Assembly: GCA_030527015.1 (NCBI GenBank) | Contig: JAUNBR010000034.1 | Coordinates: 2,054 to 39,959 of the forward strand | Length of the DNA: 37,906 bases | From: Planctomycetia bacterium | Lineage (GTDB): Bacteria; Planctomycetota; Planctomycetia; Pirellulales; Thermoguttaceae | Direction: 5' to 3' | Shown here: in pieces, positions 28,992-37,858 of the stretch | Numbering within the stretch: the stretch's first letter is position 1 | Layout of the letters: the number at the start of each line of letters is the position of its first letter | The notes under the pieces: model-generated | The model's database searches: none | What the model was told of the DNA's origin: nothing | Seen by the model: the letters and a program-made list of their open reading frames with translations, nothing else | Position numbers and translations under genes: made by a program

Positions 28992-29801
28992 TTACTGCAT
29001 GGGATGCCGCGGTGGTCCGTCCCAAGATTCACTGCCGCGTGGCATTTCGCCGGGAATATTTATCGTAGGTCCGGTGTCTGTTTCGTTTACAGAGGGAGGA
29101 AATGTTCCAGATGGCGGAAAAACAGATTCCGTTATGGTGTTTTGCGGTGTTTCCGCAGAAGGAGTTTCTGGAATGGGTGCGGTGGTTTTTGCGGGAGTGG
29201 GATCCTGAGAAATTACAGAAGCCTCTGGTACTTCAGGAGGTCCGGCCGGCGGAGGAGTCCAGCTGTCACGAGGATTATGATAAAACTCACGTAAAACTGG
29301 GGCACCAGGTCTTCCACGTTCATCCACAGATCGGCTGCCTTCCATTCTCAGCTGATTCGCGCGAGAAAGAACCTGATCCTGAGAAGCCACCGTCTGAGGT
29401 ACCATATTATAAGTCCAGGTATGCTGGTCTTTCACTTCATTAGGCGAAAAGGTTTCAGCAAAAAAATCCAGAACCGGCCACTGATAAACCGGTGGTTTCA
29501 CCGGCTGGCGGATGTGCAGTGTCTGATAATTGTCCAGCTCTAAACGAATGTTTCTTGTGCCATAATAAGTGAAGTCCGTGGAAATGGGGGTTCTGCCCAG
29601 CTGGTGTTCATCCACATAAACCATCGCGCCAGGGGGATTACTGTTAATGGTCATTCGCCGGCGGATGCAGCCTGTGGAAAGCAAGAATACTGCACAGAGT
29701 AAAAAGCAGACGGAGATTCTGAGCCACGAACCAGAATAAAACAGGCGTGGAACATAAGTACAAAAAACGAAATTCGAAAAAACTGGAAATTTAAGCATCA
29801 T
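28992..29801 (-). CDS. PEGA-domain lipoprotein, proline-rich
   Basis: A 269-residue predicted lipoprotein. The N-terminal stretch has a hydrophobic segment ending in the lipobox LLSTGC, so the mature protein would begin at that cysteine (about residue 45) and be membrane-tethered. A PEGA domain follows immediately (INSNPPGAMVYVDEHQLGRT, then TDFTYYGTRNIRLELDNYQTL), a small beta fold often linked to surface-layer or envelope contacts. The C-terminal half is proline/threonine-rich and unstructured. The annotated ATG has no convincing Shine-Dalgarno and leaves a long 25-residue stretch before the signal sequence. Translation may start at a downstream non-ATG codon. Typical of Planctomycetes; specific role unknown. 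Confidence 0.82.
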   Translation of the reverse strand: MMLKFPVFSNFVFCTYVPRLFYSGSWLRISVCFLLCAVFLLSTGCIRRRMTINSNPPGAMVYVDEHQLGRTPISTDFTYYGTRNIRLELDNYQTLHIRQPVKPPVYQWPVLDFFAETFSPNEVKDQHTWTYNMVPQTVASQDQVLSRANQLRMEGSRSVDERGRPGAPVLREFYHNPRDSWTPPPAGPPEVPEASVISQDPTPAKTTAPIPETPSAETPQNTITESVFPPSGTFPPSVNETDTGPTINIPGEMPRGSESWDGPPRHPMQ

Positions 29802-29906
29802 AAAGTGAGAGTAAACTTTTTTTGAAAAATTGACAAGAGCAAATTTTTAAAAATAAAGCTGTTTTTATATGGAAGTACAAAAAATTTTTGATTTTATGAA
29901 ATTTTA

Positions 29907-30008
29907 TACCCGATACATTATAAATTTCCACTTTTCCAGCTTTTTTGCTTCGCTGAAAATGCCTGTTTTAGGAACCGCACGAAACGGAAATTTAAAGTAG
30001 AAACAGTA
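29907..30008 (+). repeat. Dispersed hairpin element
   Basis: A 102-bp copy, TACCCGATACATTATAAATTTCC to AGAAACAGTA, TA at 29905-29906. Core CCAGCTTTTTTGCTTCGCTG. Confidence 0.92.
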
Positions 30009-30156
30009 CAGATATTAATAATGATTTTATTTTGAATTTTTTAAAATATTTTTTGCGCTAAAAAATATTTTATTTTTTAGGTCTTTTTTCGGTATTCCTA
30101 AAATATGATTTAATGGTTACAGAAAACTAAATTTTAAGTAGGAGCCGAATTATGTA

Positions 30157-30277
30157 TCTGATGCACGATAAAATTTTGCTTCTGCTGTCCGCCGAAAGGC
30201 AGGCGGACATTTTTGTTTCGCTGAAAATACCGGCTTTCAGAACCCGCACTAAACGGAAATTTAAACGAGAATTAATA
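30157..30277 (+). repeat. Dispersed hairpin element with GC palindrome
   Basis: Starts TCTGATGCACGATAAAATTTTG. Carries CTGTCCGCCGAAAGGCAGG, then CATTTTTGTTTCGCTG, and ends CGAGAATTAATA with TA at 30278-30279. Confidence 0.88.
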
Positions 30278-30366
30278 TAATTTAGTCGAAGAAAGAAATT
30301 TTGAATATCCGAAACGTGTTTCAGAAGTTTTTTGGGATTACTCCTGTGAAATCTTTATGTGAACTC

Positions 30367-30394
30367 TTGCGAAATTATTTAAAAGGTGTAAAAT
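30367..30394 (+). promoter_or_regulatory. Candidate metK promoter
   Basis: TTGCGA (30367-30372) and TAAAAT (30389-30394) are 16 bp apart. If used, the metK leader of about 170 nt includes a complete hairpin element (30444-30547). I found no SAM-riboswitch-like structure. Confidence 0.4.
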
Positions 30395-30443
30395 GATATA
30401 AATTACTTTTTTGGAAATTTTTTTCGTGGAATAATATATAGTT

Positions 30444-30547
30444 TACATCAGATGCACTATAAATTTTTGTTTCCTCGGCATTTTTGTTTCGCTGAAAATG
30501 CCTGCTTTAAGAACCGCGGAATACGGAAATTTAATGGAGAATCAGTA
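30444..30547 (+). repeat. Dispersed hairpin element just upstream of metK
   Basis: A 104-bp copy, TACATCAGATGCACTAT to GAGAATCAGTA, followed by TA at 30548-30549. Core CGGCATTTTTGTTTCGCTG. It ends only 25 bp before the metK start codon, adjoining the ribosome-binding site. Confidence 0.92.
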
Positions 30548-30573
30548 TAAGAAAGGAATGGAAGGAGATAAAC

Positions 30574-31728
30574 GTGTCAGAAAAAAACTTTTTTTTCACC
30601 AGTGAAGCTGTGAGTATGGGTCATCCGGATAAACTCGCGGACCGGATTTCAGATGGCGTTTTGGATGCACTGTATGCGCAGGATCCGAATAGTCGCGTGG
30701 CGTGTGAAACGCTGGTGACGACAGATCTTTGTGTCGTGGCGGGTGAGATTACCACGAAAGCGGAAGTCGATTATGAAAAGATCATTCGTCGGGTGATAAA
30801 TGATGTGGGGTATACTCATAATAATATCGGCTTTTGTGGAGATACATGTAAAGTGGAGATTCATCTGCATACGCAGAGTCCGGATATCGCCATGGGAGTG
30901 GATCGGGATGGTGCTGGTGACCAGGGATTAATGTTCGGTTATGCATGTAATCAGACACCGGAAATGATGCCGCTTCCGATCGCGCTGTCACACCGGATAA
31001 TGAACCGTCTGACGGAAGCACGTCAAAAAGGGCAGGTGAACTGGTTACTTCCGGACAGTAAGAGTCAGGTAACGGTGGAGTATAAAGATCGCCAGACCCC
31101 GGTGAAGGTTTCCACGGTGGTGGTTTCCACGCAGCATACGAAAGATGTTACGCAGTCAGAGATTCGTGACTGGGTAATTGAGAATGTAATTTTACCATGC
31201 ATTCCGGCGGAATTAAATAAGGGAGATATCGTGTTCCACATTAATCCCACAGGGAATTTTGAAGTGGGAGGGCCTCATGGAGACTGTGGTCTGACGGGAA
31301 GAAAAATTATCGTGGATTCATACGGTGGTTGGGCGTCTCATGGAGGAGGAGCGTTTTCAGGAAAAGATCCGACGAAAGTGGACCGCAGCGCGGCGTATAT
31401 GGCGCGTTATATCGCGAAGAATATCGTCGCGGCGGGTCTGGCGTCAGACTGTGAAGTTCAGTTGGCGTATGCGATCGGCGTGGCAGATCCGGTCAGCGTG
31501 TATCTTCAGACGTACGGTACCGAAAAAGTTTCACTGGATAAATTGGAAGCGGCAGTACGGAAAGTATTCCCCATGACACCGAAAGGAATTATTGAAGTTT
31601 TACAGCTGCGGCGTCCGATTTACGAAAAAACGACTTATGGGGGTCATTTTGGCCGTTCTGAGGAGACGTTTTCTTGGGAAAAAACAGATAAAGTGGAAGA
31701 GCTGAAAAAAGCGGTCGCGGAAATGTAA
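30574..31728 (+). CDS. metK: S-adenosylmethionine synthetase
   Basis: Makes SAM from methionine and ATP; acts in the cytoplasm as a tetramer. The 384-residue protein has the canonical motifs [17 protein letters not shown] near the N-terminus, [12 protein letters not shown] (the active-site flexible region), the P-loop-like [20 protein letters not shown], and a [14 protein letters not shown] helix, all in the usual order. The start is GTG 30574, supported by GGAGAT 8 nt upstream. No in-frame ATG is as well placed. The gene stands alone, with hairpin elements immediately up- and downstream. Confidence 0.97.
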   Translation: MSEKNFFFTSEAVSMGHPDKLADRISDGVLDALYAQDPNSRVACETLVTTDLCVVAGEITTKAEVDYEKIIRRVINDVGYTHNNIGFCGDTCKVEIHLHTQSPDIAMGVDRDGAGDQGLMFGYACNQTPEMMPLPIALSHRIMNRLTEARQKGQVNWLLPDSKSQVTVEYKDRQTPVKVSTVVVSTQHTKDVTQSEIRDWVIENVILPCIPAELNKGDIVFHINPTGNFEVGGPHGDCGLTGRKIIVDSYGGWASHGGGAFSGKDPTKVDRSAAYMARYIAKNIVAAGLASDCEVQLAYAIGVADPVSVYLQTYGTEKVSLDKLEAAVRKVFPMTPKGIIEVLQLRRPIYEKTTYGGHFGRSEETFSWEKTDKVEELKKAVAEM

Positions 31729-31748
31729 AACGGACATGAACAGAAATA

Positions 31749-31886
31749 TACTGTTTTCACTTTAAATCTCCGTTTTATGTGACGCTAAAATCCGGCATTT
31801 TCACCCCGGCCTGCTGCCGGCAGGGAAGCAAAAAGCCTGCCTGCCGGTGAACAGGAGAAGCGGAAATTTATAATGTATCGGAAATA
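31749..31886 (-). repeat. Dispersed hairpin element, reverse, with GC palindromes
   Basis: TACTGTTTTCACTTTAAATCTCC to GCGGAAATTTATAATGTATC. TA precedes at 31747-31748. Two GC-rich inserts (CCTGCTGCCGGCAGG and CCTGCCTGCCGGTGAACAGG) lengthen it to about 138 bp. Confidence 0.88.
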
Positions 31887-32010
31887 GAAAGTGTCCCAAG
31901 ATGTAATAATGAAATTTTGGTTCCCGGCGTTTCGTGGGGCGGAAATGCCGGTTTTCTGTTTTGAAATATAATAAAAAACAATTTATATAAAATATTTAAG
32001 GTAATTAAAA

Positions 32011-33270
32011 ATGACGAAAATTATACCTCATGGTGGCGTAACAGAGCCTGTGTGCTGTACTGTAAGTTCAGATAAAAAGGAAGAATTTTTATCTGAAGCG
32101 AAGACACTTAAAAAGGTGCCGGTGTCAGATGCCGATCTTTCGACTGTTTATCGTTTTGGAGATGGAGGTCTTTCTCCTCTGCGCGGTCCGATGGATCAGG
32201 AGACGTGGAACCGAGTTTTAAATGAGGAGGTAATTATTCATGAGGGTAAAAAATATGCATGGACGATTCCTCTGGCATTTCCGCTGACAGAAGAATTGGC
32301 GAAAAGTATTAAACCGGGTGAAAAAGTCGCGCTGGTAAATTCTGCGGAAGAAATCGTCGCGGTGGTGGCGGTTTCGGAAGTGTATCCGTGGGATAAAATG
32401 GAGTATATTCAGAAAGTTTATCTTACGCAGCGGACCGATCATCCTGGTGCAGATATGGTTCTGGTGAATGATGCTGGGAAAGACTGGCTGCTGGGCGGAA
32501 CGATTCAGGTGCTGCCTCAGCCGAAGAATCCAGCTTTTGGGAAATATGTTCTTTCTCCAGCAGAAGTGCGCTTTTTACTGCAAGAAAAAGGCTGGGAACG
32601 AGTCGTGGCTTTCCAGACCCGAAATCCTCTTCACCGTGCACATGAATATGCCCTGGTATATGGTCTGGAGACGTTAATTCGCCAGGGATTTAATGCTGGC
32701 GCGTGTCTGAATCCTCTTATCGGTGAGACAAAAGGGGATGATGTTTGTGCGGAAGTACGCATGGAAACCTATGAAAAATTAATAGAAAATCGGCTTTTGG
32801 GAGAAGGGGACAGCGATTTATCACTGTGGGAAAAGCGGGGAGAGTCGGTACCAGATCGGGTAATTTTACTTGGACTGGATATAAAAATGTTTTATGGCGG
32901 ACCAAAAGAAGCGGTGATGCACGCGATTTATCGTCAGAATTTTGGTTTTACGGATATTATTATAGGACGAAAACATGCGGATGCTCCATATCATGACGGC
33001 ACGGCGATTTGGGGAGATTTTGACGCGCAAGAAATATTCCAGAATCTGAAGGGAGATTTACAGATTAAACCGTTAAATGTGGGTTTCGCTGCGTATTATG
33101 AATCGATTGGCCGTGTGGATTTAATGGAATTTCATAAAGATGAAAAGCCCGTTTTTATTTCAGGGAAAGATGTTCGAAAGTCTCTGATGGAGGGAAAGGC
33201 TGTGGATTCTCGAATTATGCGGGAAAGTACATCTGAAATTCTGATCCGTGCCATGCGTCAGGAGGGGTGA
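32011..33270 (+). CDS. sat: Sulfate adenylyltransferase (ATP sulfurylase, monofunctional)
   Basis: Activates sulfate with ATP to adenosine 5'-phosphosulfate and pyrophosphate, or runs in reverse in sulfur oxidisers. The 419-residue protein has an N-terminal PUA-like region, then the catalytic domain with [11 protein letters not shown] (202-212; the HxxH pair is H208/H211) and GRKHAD (319-324), the second active-site motif. Length fits the stand-alone bacterial/archaeal type, without the APS-kinase domain. AAGGTAA precedes ATG 32011. No aprAB, cysC or sulfite reductase genes are adjacent, so assimilatory or dissimilatory use cannot be decided. It follows metK but with 280 bp and a hairpin element between, so not an operon. 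Confidence 0.95.
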   Translation: MTKIIPHGGVTEPVCCTVSSDKKEEFLSEAKTLKKVPVSDADLSTVYRFGDGGLSPLRGPMDQETWNRVLNEEVIIHEGKKYAWTIPLAFPLTEELAKSIKPGEKVALVNSAEEIVAVVAVSEVYPWDKMEYIQKVYLTQRTDHPGADMVLVNDAGKDWLLGGTIQVLPQPKNPAFGKYVLSPAEVRFLLQEKGWERVVAFQTRNPLHRAHEYALVYGLETLIRQGFNAGACLNPLIGETKGDDVCAEVRMETYEKLIENRLLGEGDSDLSLWEKRGESVPDRVILLGLDIKMFYGGPKEAVMHAIYRQNFGFTDIIIGRKHADAPYHDGTAIWGDFDAQEIFQNLKGDLQIKPLNVGFAAYYESIGRVDLMEFHKDEKPVFISGKDVRKSLMEGKAVDSRIMRESTSEILIRAMRQEG

Positions 33271-33382
33271 TAATTTTTGTAAGAAATGGAGGGAGATGGC
33301 GGATACATCGAGAATGGATTTTGAGGTAATTTCATAAAATTTCCAGACGTACGATCATTTTTGTTTTCGTGATATTTTAGCT

Positions 33383-33480
33383 TGGTGCACGATGAAATTT
33401 CGCGTCTCCTGTGTTTTTCTTGCTGAAAATGCGTATTTTGTAATCGCATAAAATTTAAATTTATAATGAGGAATCAGGTA
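33383..33480 (+). repeat. Dispersed hairpin element, divergent
   Basis: TTGGTGCACGATGAAATTTCGC to GAATCAGGTA, TA at 33481-33482. The core has decayed to GTGTTTTTCTTGCTG. Confidence 0.75.
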
Positions 33481-33500
33481 TATCGGACATAATGTTTTTA

Positions 33501-33621
33501 TGCCCGATATATATAAATTTTCGCTTTCTCTGTCCGCCGGCAGTCAGGCTGCATTTTTGCTTCGCTAAACATACCTGCGTTCAGAGTCACACAAAAAGGG
33601 AATTTAAAGTAGGCCAGGATA
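33501..33621 (+). repeat. Dispersed hairpin element with GC palindrome
   Basis: TGCCCGATATATATAAATTTTC to GGCCAGGATA, TA flanks at 33499-33500 and 33622-33623. It carries TGTCCGCCGGCAGTCAGG, then GCATTTTTGCTTCGCT. Confidence 0.9.
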
Positions 33622-33719
33622 TATTCTGGAATTTTACCTGCTGAAAAACCTGTTTTTGTGTCTGCGGAAAAAAAGATATGGCCGAGTAAAATGGAAATAA
33701 AACGCGAAAGCCAGATTAA

Positions 33720-35387
33720 GTGAAAGAAGTGAATTTTAAGAATAGTGATGATGATAATTTGAATTCTGAGATGAAGGTTTCCTGTGGGCGATTTTTAACG
33801 TCTTTTAATGTTAAGGATCTTCCGCATATGTTTACGGATATTTTGATAATCGGCGCGGGTCTTGCGGGTCTGCGTGCTGCGCTGGCGATTCATCCACAGC
33901 TTCAGGTATTAATGATTACCAAGACACCGGAGCTTACCACTTCTAACAGTGATCGCGCGCAGGGGGGAATCGCGTCGGTACTGTCACCGGAGGATAATTT
34001 TGAGGGACACATAAAAGACACTCTTACGGCGGGAGGGGATTTATGTGATTCAAAAGTCGTGGAGCGAGTGATTCATGAAGGGCCGAGGCGAATAGAGGAG
34101 CTGGTAAAGTGGGGAGCGAATTTTGATCTGAACGCGGACGGTGCGATTCAGCTGGGGCGTGAAGGCGGTCATCAGATGAATCGGGTGGCGCACGCGCATG
34201 GGGACGCGACAGGGCATGAACTGGTACGTACGCTGGTGGAAAAGGTTCATGAAGCGGAAAATATTAAGGTGTGGACGGGTGCGTACACAGTGGATTTACT
34301 GACGACAGAAGACGGCTGTGTGGGAGCCCTGGTGAAAAGCACGAAATATGGGCGAATCGCCATATGGGCGCGGCAGACGATTTTAGCTTCTGGAGGAGTG
34401 GGACAGATTTATCGTGAAACCACGAATGCCGTTACTGCCACGGGAGATGGAATGGCCATCGCGCTGCGGGCAGGAGCGGTTCTGCGGGATATGGAGTTTA
34501 TGCAGTTTCACCCGACTGTTTTGTATGTGGCCGGAAGTGCGCGTCATCTGATTACGGAAGCGATTCGTGGAGAAGGAGCGTATTTAATTGACAAAAACGG
34601 ATACCGGTTCATGTATGATTATGATTCGCGTGGAGAATTGGCTCCGCGGGATGTGGTGAGTCGGGCCATATGCAGACAGATGATAAAGACGGATTCAGGG
34701 AATGTGTTTTTGACGTTAAAGCACAAGAATGCGGAGATGATAAAAGCGCGTTTTCCTGGGATTTATTCCACGTGTCAGACATTCGGAATCGACATAACGA
34801 AGGATCCCATACCGGTGCGTCCGGGAGCACATTATATGATGGGTGGTGTGCAGGTGGATGAATGTGGGCGGACGAACATTAAGAACCTGTATGCCGTGGG
34901 GGAGGTCAGCTCCAGTGGATTACATGGCGCGAATCGGCTGGCGTCTAACAGTCTTTTGGAAGCTCTGGTATATGGTGCCGCGGCGGGAGAAACGGCGTCT
35001 GTAGCTGCACAGGAAATGTCGAATCATTTTCAGGTGATTCCTCTGGAGTACAGTACACAAAAAGTGGCGGGTGATGTTCTGCACCTGGAGGATATTCAGA
35101 ATGCGCTGAAAAGTTTAATGTGGCGTTATGCGGCGGTGAATCGGGAGCGAAAACGCCTGGAGGAAGCCCTGTCCACGTTAAATAAATGGCATACGTATGT
35201 GCTTTCAGGAAGTTTTAAATCGCCTGTGGGATGGGAGTTACAGAATATGTTAATTGTGGCGACGATGCTCGTACGGGCAGCTCTGGCGCGAGAAGAAACG
35301 CGGGGATGTCATAACCGGTCGGATTTTCCGGAAATGGATCCTCAGGGAAATTATCACATTACTTTTGTTAGAGAGGAATCATCATGA
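33720..35387 (+). CDS. nadB: L-aspartate oxidase (NAD biosynthesis)
   Basis: Flavoprotein that oxidises aspartate to iminoaspartate, the first step of de novo NAD synthesis. The protein has the dinucleotide-binding GAGLAG (45-50 in this numbering), the flavin-contact SDRAQGGIASVL, MEFMQFHPTVLY, and the C-terminal FAD motif GLHGANRLASNSLLEALVYG. The start is uncertain. The longest frame uses GTG 33720 without a clear ribosome-binding site. ATG 33771 is possible. ATG 33828 (MFTDILII) has AAGGA upstream but would remove the RFLTSF...DLPHMFTD block, which resembles conserved N-termini of relatives, so I keep a longer form. The stop overlaps the rsfS start (ATGA), indicating translational coupling. 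SdhA/FrdA homologues are longer and have other motifs, so NadB is favoured. Confidence 0.93.
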   Translation: MKEVNFKNSDDDNLNSEMKVSCGRFLTSFNVKDLPHMFTDILIIGAGLAGLRAALAIHPQLQVLMITKTPELTTSNSDRAQGGIASVLSPEDNFEGHIKDTLTAGGDLCDSKVVERVIHEGPRRIEELVKWGANFDLNADGAIQLGREGGHQMNRVAHAHGDATGHELVRTLVEKVHEAENIKVWTGAYTVDLLTTEDGCVGALVKSTKYGRIAIWARQTILASGGVGQIYRETTNAVTATGDGMAIALRAGAVLRDMEFMQFHPTVLYVAGSARHLITEAIRGEGAYLIDKNGYRFMYDYDSRGELAPRDVVSRAICRQMIKTDSGNVFLTLKHKNAEMIKARFPGIYSTCQTFGIDITKDPIPVRPGAHYMMGGVQVDECGRTNIKNLYAVGEVSSSGLHGANRLASNSLLEALVYGAAAGETASVAAQEMSNHFQVIPLEYSTQKVAGDVLHLEDIQNALKSLMWRYAAVNRERKRLEEALSTLNKWHTYVLSGSFKSPVGWELQNMLIVATMLVRAALAREETRGCHNRSDFPEMDPQGNYHITFVREESS

Positions 35388-35905
35388 CGGAAGATACACT
35401 TCCTGTTTCGGAATCTTTGAACCCGGAAGATCATGTGGGACAGAATGTAAATTCGGCAGAGGAAAAAGTGCCTGAAACCGCCGATGAAAAAAAGGAAAAG
35501 ACGCTAAATCCCCTGGAAATGCCCACGGTGATTTTACCTCGTGATGGAGAGGACTCGCTGCGAAAAGCGAAAAGTGCGGCACGCGCAGTGATGGAGAATC
35601 GGGGACAGAATGTCGTGATTCTGGATATGCGTAAACTTTCACCGGCATTCGATTATTTTGTTATCGCCACGGGAAGCAGTAATCGGCAGCTGCACGCGAT
35701 GAGTGACGCGGTGGATGATATTTTTGAAAAAGAAATGAATCTAAAAAAATTGGGAACGGAAGGTTACCAAGAAAGTAAGTGGATTTTACTGGATTATGGA
35801 GATGTGGTGATTCATCTTTTTGATGCGGAGACGCGGGAGTATTTTCGTCTGGAGCAGCTCTGGGGGGCGGCGGAGCCAGTGGAATTTAGCGTCGTGGAAA
35901 ATTAG
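35384..35905 (+). CDS. rsfS: Ribosomal silencing factor RsfS (Iojap/DUF143)
   Basis: Binds uL14 on the large ribosomal subunit and blocks subunit joining under nutrient limitation. The 173-residue protein contains the family core from about residue 60: FDYFVIATGSSNRQLHAMSD, then GTEGYQESKWILLDYGDVVIHLFD and YFRLEQLWG at the C-terminus. The first ~58 residues are an acidic, low-complexity extension not found in the compact family members. The start overlaps the nadB stop by 4 bp and follows GAGAGGA. In many bacteria rsfS sits with nadD, so association with another NAD gene here is notable but not the common arrangement. Confidence 0.94.
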   Translation: MTEDTLPVSESLNPEDHVGQNVNSAEEKVPETADEKKEKTLNPLEMPTVILPRDGEDSLRKAKSAARAVMENRGQNVVILDMRKLSPAFDYFVIATGSSNRQLHAMSDAVDDIFEKEMNLKKLGTEGYQESKWILLDYGDVVIHLFDAETREYFRLEQLWGAAEPVEFSVVEN

Positions 35906-35957
35906 GTGTAATATGTGATTATCTGATGCTGGCAGAAATGTTATTTTTCCTGCCTTT

Positions 35958-35996
35958 CGTGATGTATGAAATTCTGCTTCCCGTGTCCGCGCGAAA
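35958..35996 (+). repeat. Hairpin-element fragment (left arm and GC core)
   Basis: GTATGAAATTCTGCTTCCC followed by GTGTCCGCGCG resembles a left arm with a truncated GC palindrome. It abuts the split element at 36002. Confidence 0.5.
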
Positions 35997-36001
35997 TTTT
36001 A

Positions 36002-36165
36002 ATTCGATACATTATATATCCGAGATACACGATATAATTCCGCATTTTCAGCATTTTTTCGCTGAAAATATCTGCTTACGGAACCGCACGAAACGGAAAT
36101 TTAAAGTGGAACCAGTATAAATTTTTGTTTTCCAAGCATTTTTGTTTTTCGGGAAATACTGATGG
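36002..36165 (+). repeat. Outer hairpin element split by a nested copy in its left arm
   Basis: Left part 36002-36014 (ATTCGATACATTA). Right part from 36120 (AATTTTTGTTTTCC, AAGCATTTTTG, GGGAAATACTG). Joined with one TA it reads CGATACATTATAAATTTTTG, the consensus left arm. The right end is worn and its limit approximate. Confidence 0.8.
36017..36117 (+). repeat. Nested hairpin element, TA flanks
   Basis: A 101-bp copy, TATCCGAGATACACG to GGAACCAGTA, with TA at 36015-36016 and 36118-36119. The core loop is slightly shortened (CAGCATTTTTTCGCTG). Confidence 0.93.
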
Positions 36166-36300
36166 CGGAGACGTGTTAAGTTAAATATTAAAAGGTGGTT
36201 CCCGGAAGATTTTAAAGAAAATCATATTCCTGGCGTGAGTAGGATCTGATTTCTGATGAATTTTTGACGCTTCTTTTTTCGTGATGCCTGTAAATTTTTA

Positions 36301-36400
36301 TGTCTGACTCATAATAAAATTTCACTTTTCCGGCATTTTGTTTTGTAGAAAGCGTCTATTTTTGTGACCATGGAACCGGAAGTTTAATGGATGAATCGTA
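36301..36400 (+). repeat. Dispersed hairpin element, divergent right half
   Basis: TGTCTGACTCATAATAAAATTTC to GATGAATCGTA, TA flanks at 36299-36300 and 36401-36402. CCGGCATTTTG is kept, the rest worn. The gap 36403-36570 upstream of purC has no further recognised feature. Confidence 0.82.
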
Positions 36401-36570
36401 TATTTACTGAAAATTCATGACATCACGAGGAAAAATATTAGGGAACTTCATTTAAGTCAGAATCAGAGTAAAGGCGGGAAGCTCGGGGTGAAAACGTTTA
36501 GCCGGTGTTCGAGAATCTTGGGTATCTGATAATAAAAGGTAAGAAAAATATTTTATAGGAAGGGAATTTC

Positions 36571-37467
36571 ATGTCAAAAAATGTGGTTTTAGAAACATCT
36601 TTGGATATGCCGGTACATCATGGTAAGGTACGCGACATTTATGATATGGGTGAAAATCTTTTGTTGGTCAGTTCGGATCGGATAAGTGCTTTCGACTGGA
36701 TTTTACCTTCGGGCATTCCGGATAAGGGCCGTGTTTTAACGCAGCTCGCGGCATTCTGGTTTCAGAAACTGGGGGAGAAAAACCATTTTCTTACCGCGGA
36801 CGTGAATGAGATTCCTTTTCCCTTTACTCTGGACACGGAAACACGTCAGATGCTGGAAGGCCGAGTGACGTACTGTAAAAAAACGAAAGTGATTCCGATC
36901 GAGTGTGTCGTGCGCGGGTATTTAGTAGGATCTGGCTGGAATGAATATAAAAAAAGTGGCACGGTCTGCGGGATTTCTCTTCCAGAAGGCCTGAAGGAAA
37001 GTGCGAAACTGGAAACTCCGATTTTTACACCGTCCACGAAAGCTGAGGAGGGGCATGATGAAAATATTTCTTTTCAGCAGACGGTGGAGATAATCGGAGA
37101 AAAATTGGCGTGTGAATTACGTGAAAGGAGTATTTCTCTATTTTTACGGGGATCAGAGTATGCTCTGGAGCGTGGAATTATTATTGCGGATACAAAATTT
37201 GAGTGGGGAATTTTGAATGATGAAGTGATTTTAATTGATGAAGTACTTACGCCAGACAGTTCCAGATTTTGGCCAGCGGATCTTTATGAGGAAGGTAAAT
37301 CGCAGCCGTCTTATGATAAGCAGTTCGTCAGAGACTGGTTACTCGCGTCATCCTGGGATAAAAACAGTACGCCGCCGGAGCTTCCGGAAGAGATTATTAA
37401 GAAGACACGCGAAAAGTATATAGAAGCATATGAGCGTCTGACGGAAACTCCTTTTCCGTGGAAGTGA
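36571..37467 (+). CDS. purC: SAICAR synthetase (purine biosynthesis)
   Basis: Joins CAIR and aspartate with ATP to give SAICAR, a middle step of purine synthesis. The 298-residue protein has GKVRDIYDMGENLLLVSSDR at the N-terminus, ISAFDWILPSGIPDKG, the central IECVVRGYLVGSGWNEY and FTPSTKAEEGHDENISF, and the C-terminal VLTPDSSRFWPADLY and SYDKQFVRDWL blocks, all characteristic. The length matches the longer PurC form (about 290-300 residues, as in yeast Ade1) rather than the ~237-residue E. coli form. ATG 36571 follows AGGAAGGG. Single gene with a rho-independent terminator about 165 bp downstream. Confidence 0.97.
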   Translation: MSKNVVLETSLDMPVHHGKVRDIYDMGENLLLVSSDRISAFDWILPSGIPDKGRVLTQLAAFWFQKLGEKNHFLTADVNEIPFPFTLDTETRQMLEGRVTYCKKTKVIPIECVVRGYLVGSGWNEYKKSGTVCGISLPEGLKESAKLETPIFTPSTKAEEGHDENISFQQTVEIIGEKLACELRERSISLFLRGSEYALERGIIIADTKFEWGILNDEVILIDEVLTPDSSRFWPADLYEEGKSQPSYDKQFVRDWLLASSWDKNSTPPELPEEIIKKTREKYIEAYERLTETPFPWK

Positions 37468-37473
37468 TTTTTA

Positions 37474-37590
37474 TAACCGGTACATTATAAATTTCTGTTT
37501 CCCCGTCCGCTGACAGGCCGGCCGGCTTCCTCCGCTGGAAAAGAATGATCTCAGATCCGTACGAAATGAAAATTTAAGGTAAAATAAGTA
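37474..37590 (+). repeat. Dispersed hairpin element with GC palindrome
   Basis: TAACCGGTACATTATAAATTTC to AAAATAAGTA, TA at 37472-37473. It has GTCCGCTGACAGGCCGGCCGG in place of the plain core. It lies between purC and its terminator, so it would be within the mRNA 3' end. Confidence 0.85.
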
Positions 37591-37630
37591 GAAGATCTGA
37601 ACCTGTATATACCTGGAAGAAGGAATGGAT

Positions 37631-37660
37631 AAAGAGCTGCAGAAGGTGCGGCTTTTTTTT
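37631..37660 (+). terminator. Rho-independent terminator downstream of purC
   Basis: AGCTGC (37635-37640) pairs with GCGGCT (37648-37653, one G-U), 7-nt loop, followed by eight T. The stem can extend with AAAG against T. Confidence 0.8.
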
Positions 37661-37722
37661 ATGTGTGAATGGTACTTTAGTGAAGTGCAGAGTTCCGTAT
37701 TTTCGGCGCATTATGATTTTTA

Positions 37723-37817
37723 TACCTGAGGCATGAAATTTCGTTTCCCAGGCATTTTTGTTTCTCTGAAATGCCTGCTGGCGGACAGGGGAGGGGAAAT
37801 TTATAGCGTACCGTGTA
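37723..37817. repeat. Dispersed hairpin element, palindromic type
   Basis: TACCTGAGGCATGAAATTTCG to GAAATTTATAGCGTACCGTGTA, TA flanks at 37721-37722 and 37818-37819. Both ends are of left type, with a CTGGCGGACAGG half-palindrome in the right arm. Confidence 0.85.
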
Positions 37818-37858
37818 TAAAGAGAGATTTCATGGAAATAAAAACCAGAATGATATTA

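Noticed and set aside
30300..30573. SAM riboswitch upstream of metK
   Set aside because: I could not find the conserved core of a SAM-I, SAM-II or SMK box type; the leader is occupied by a hairpin element.
35930..35955. Terminator after rsfS (GGCAG...CTGCC)
   Set aside because: Only a 5-bp stem and no T-run; too weak to call.
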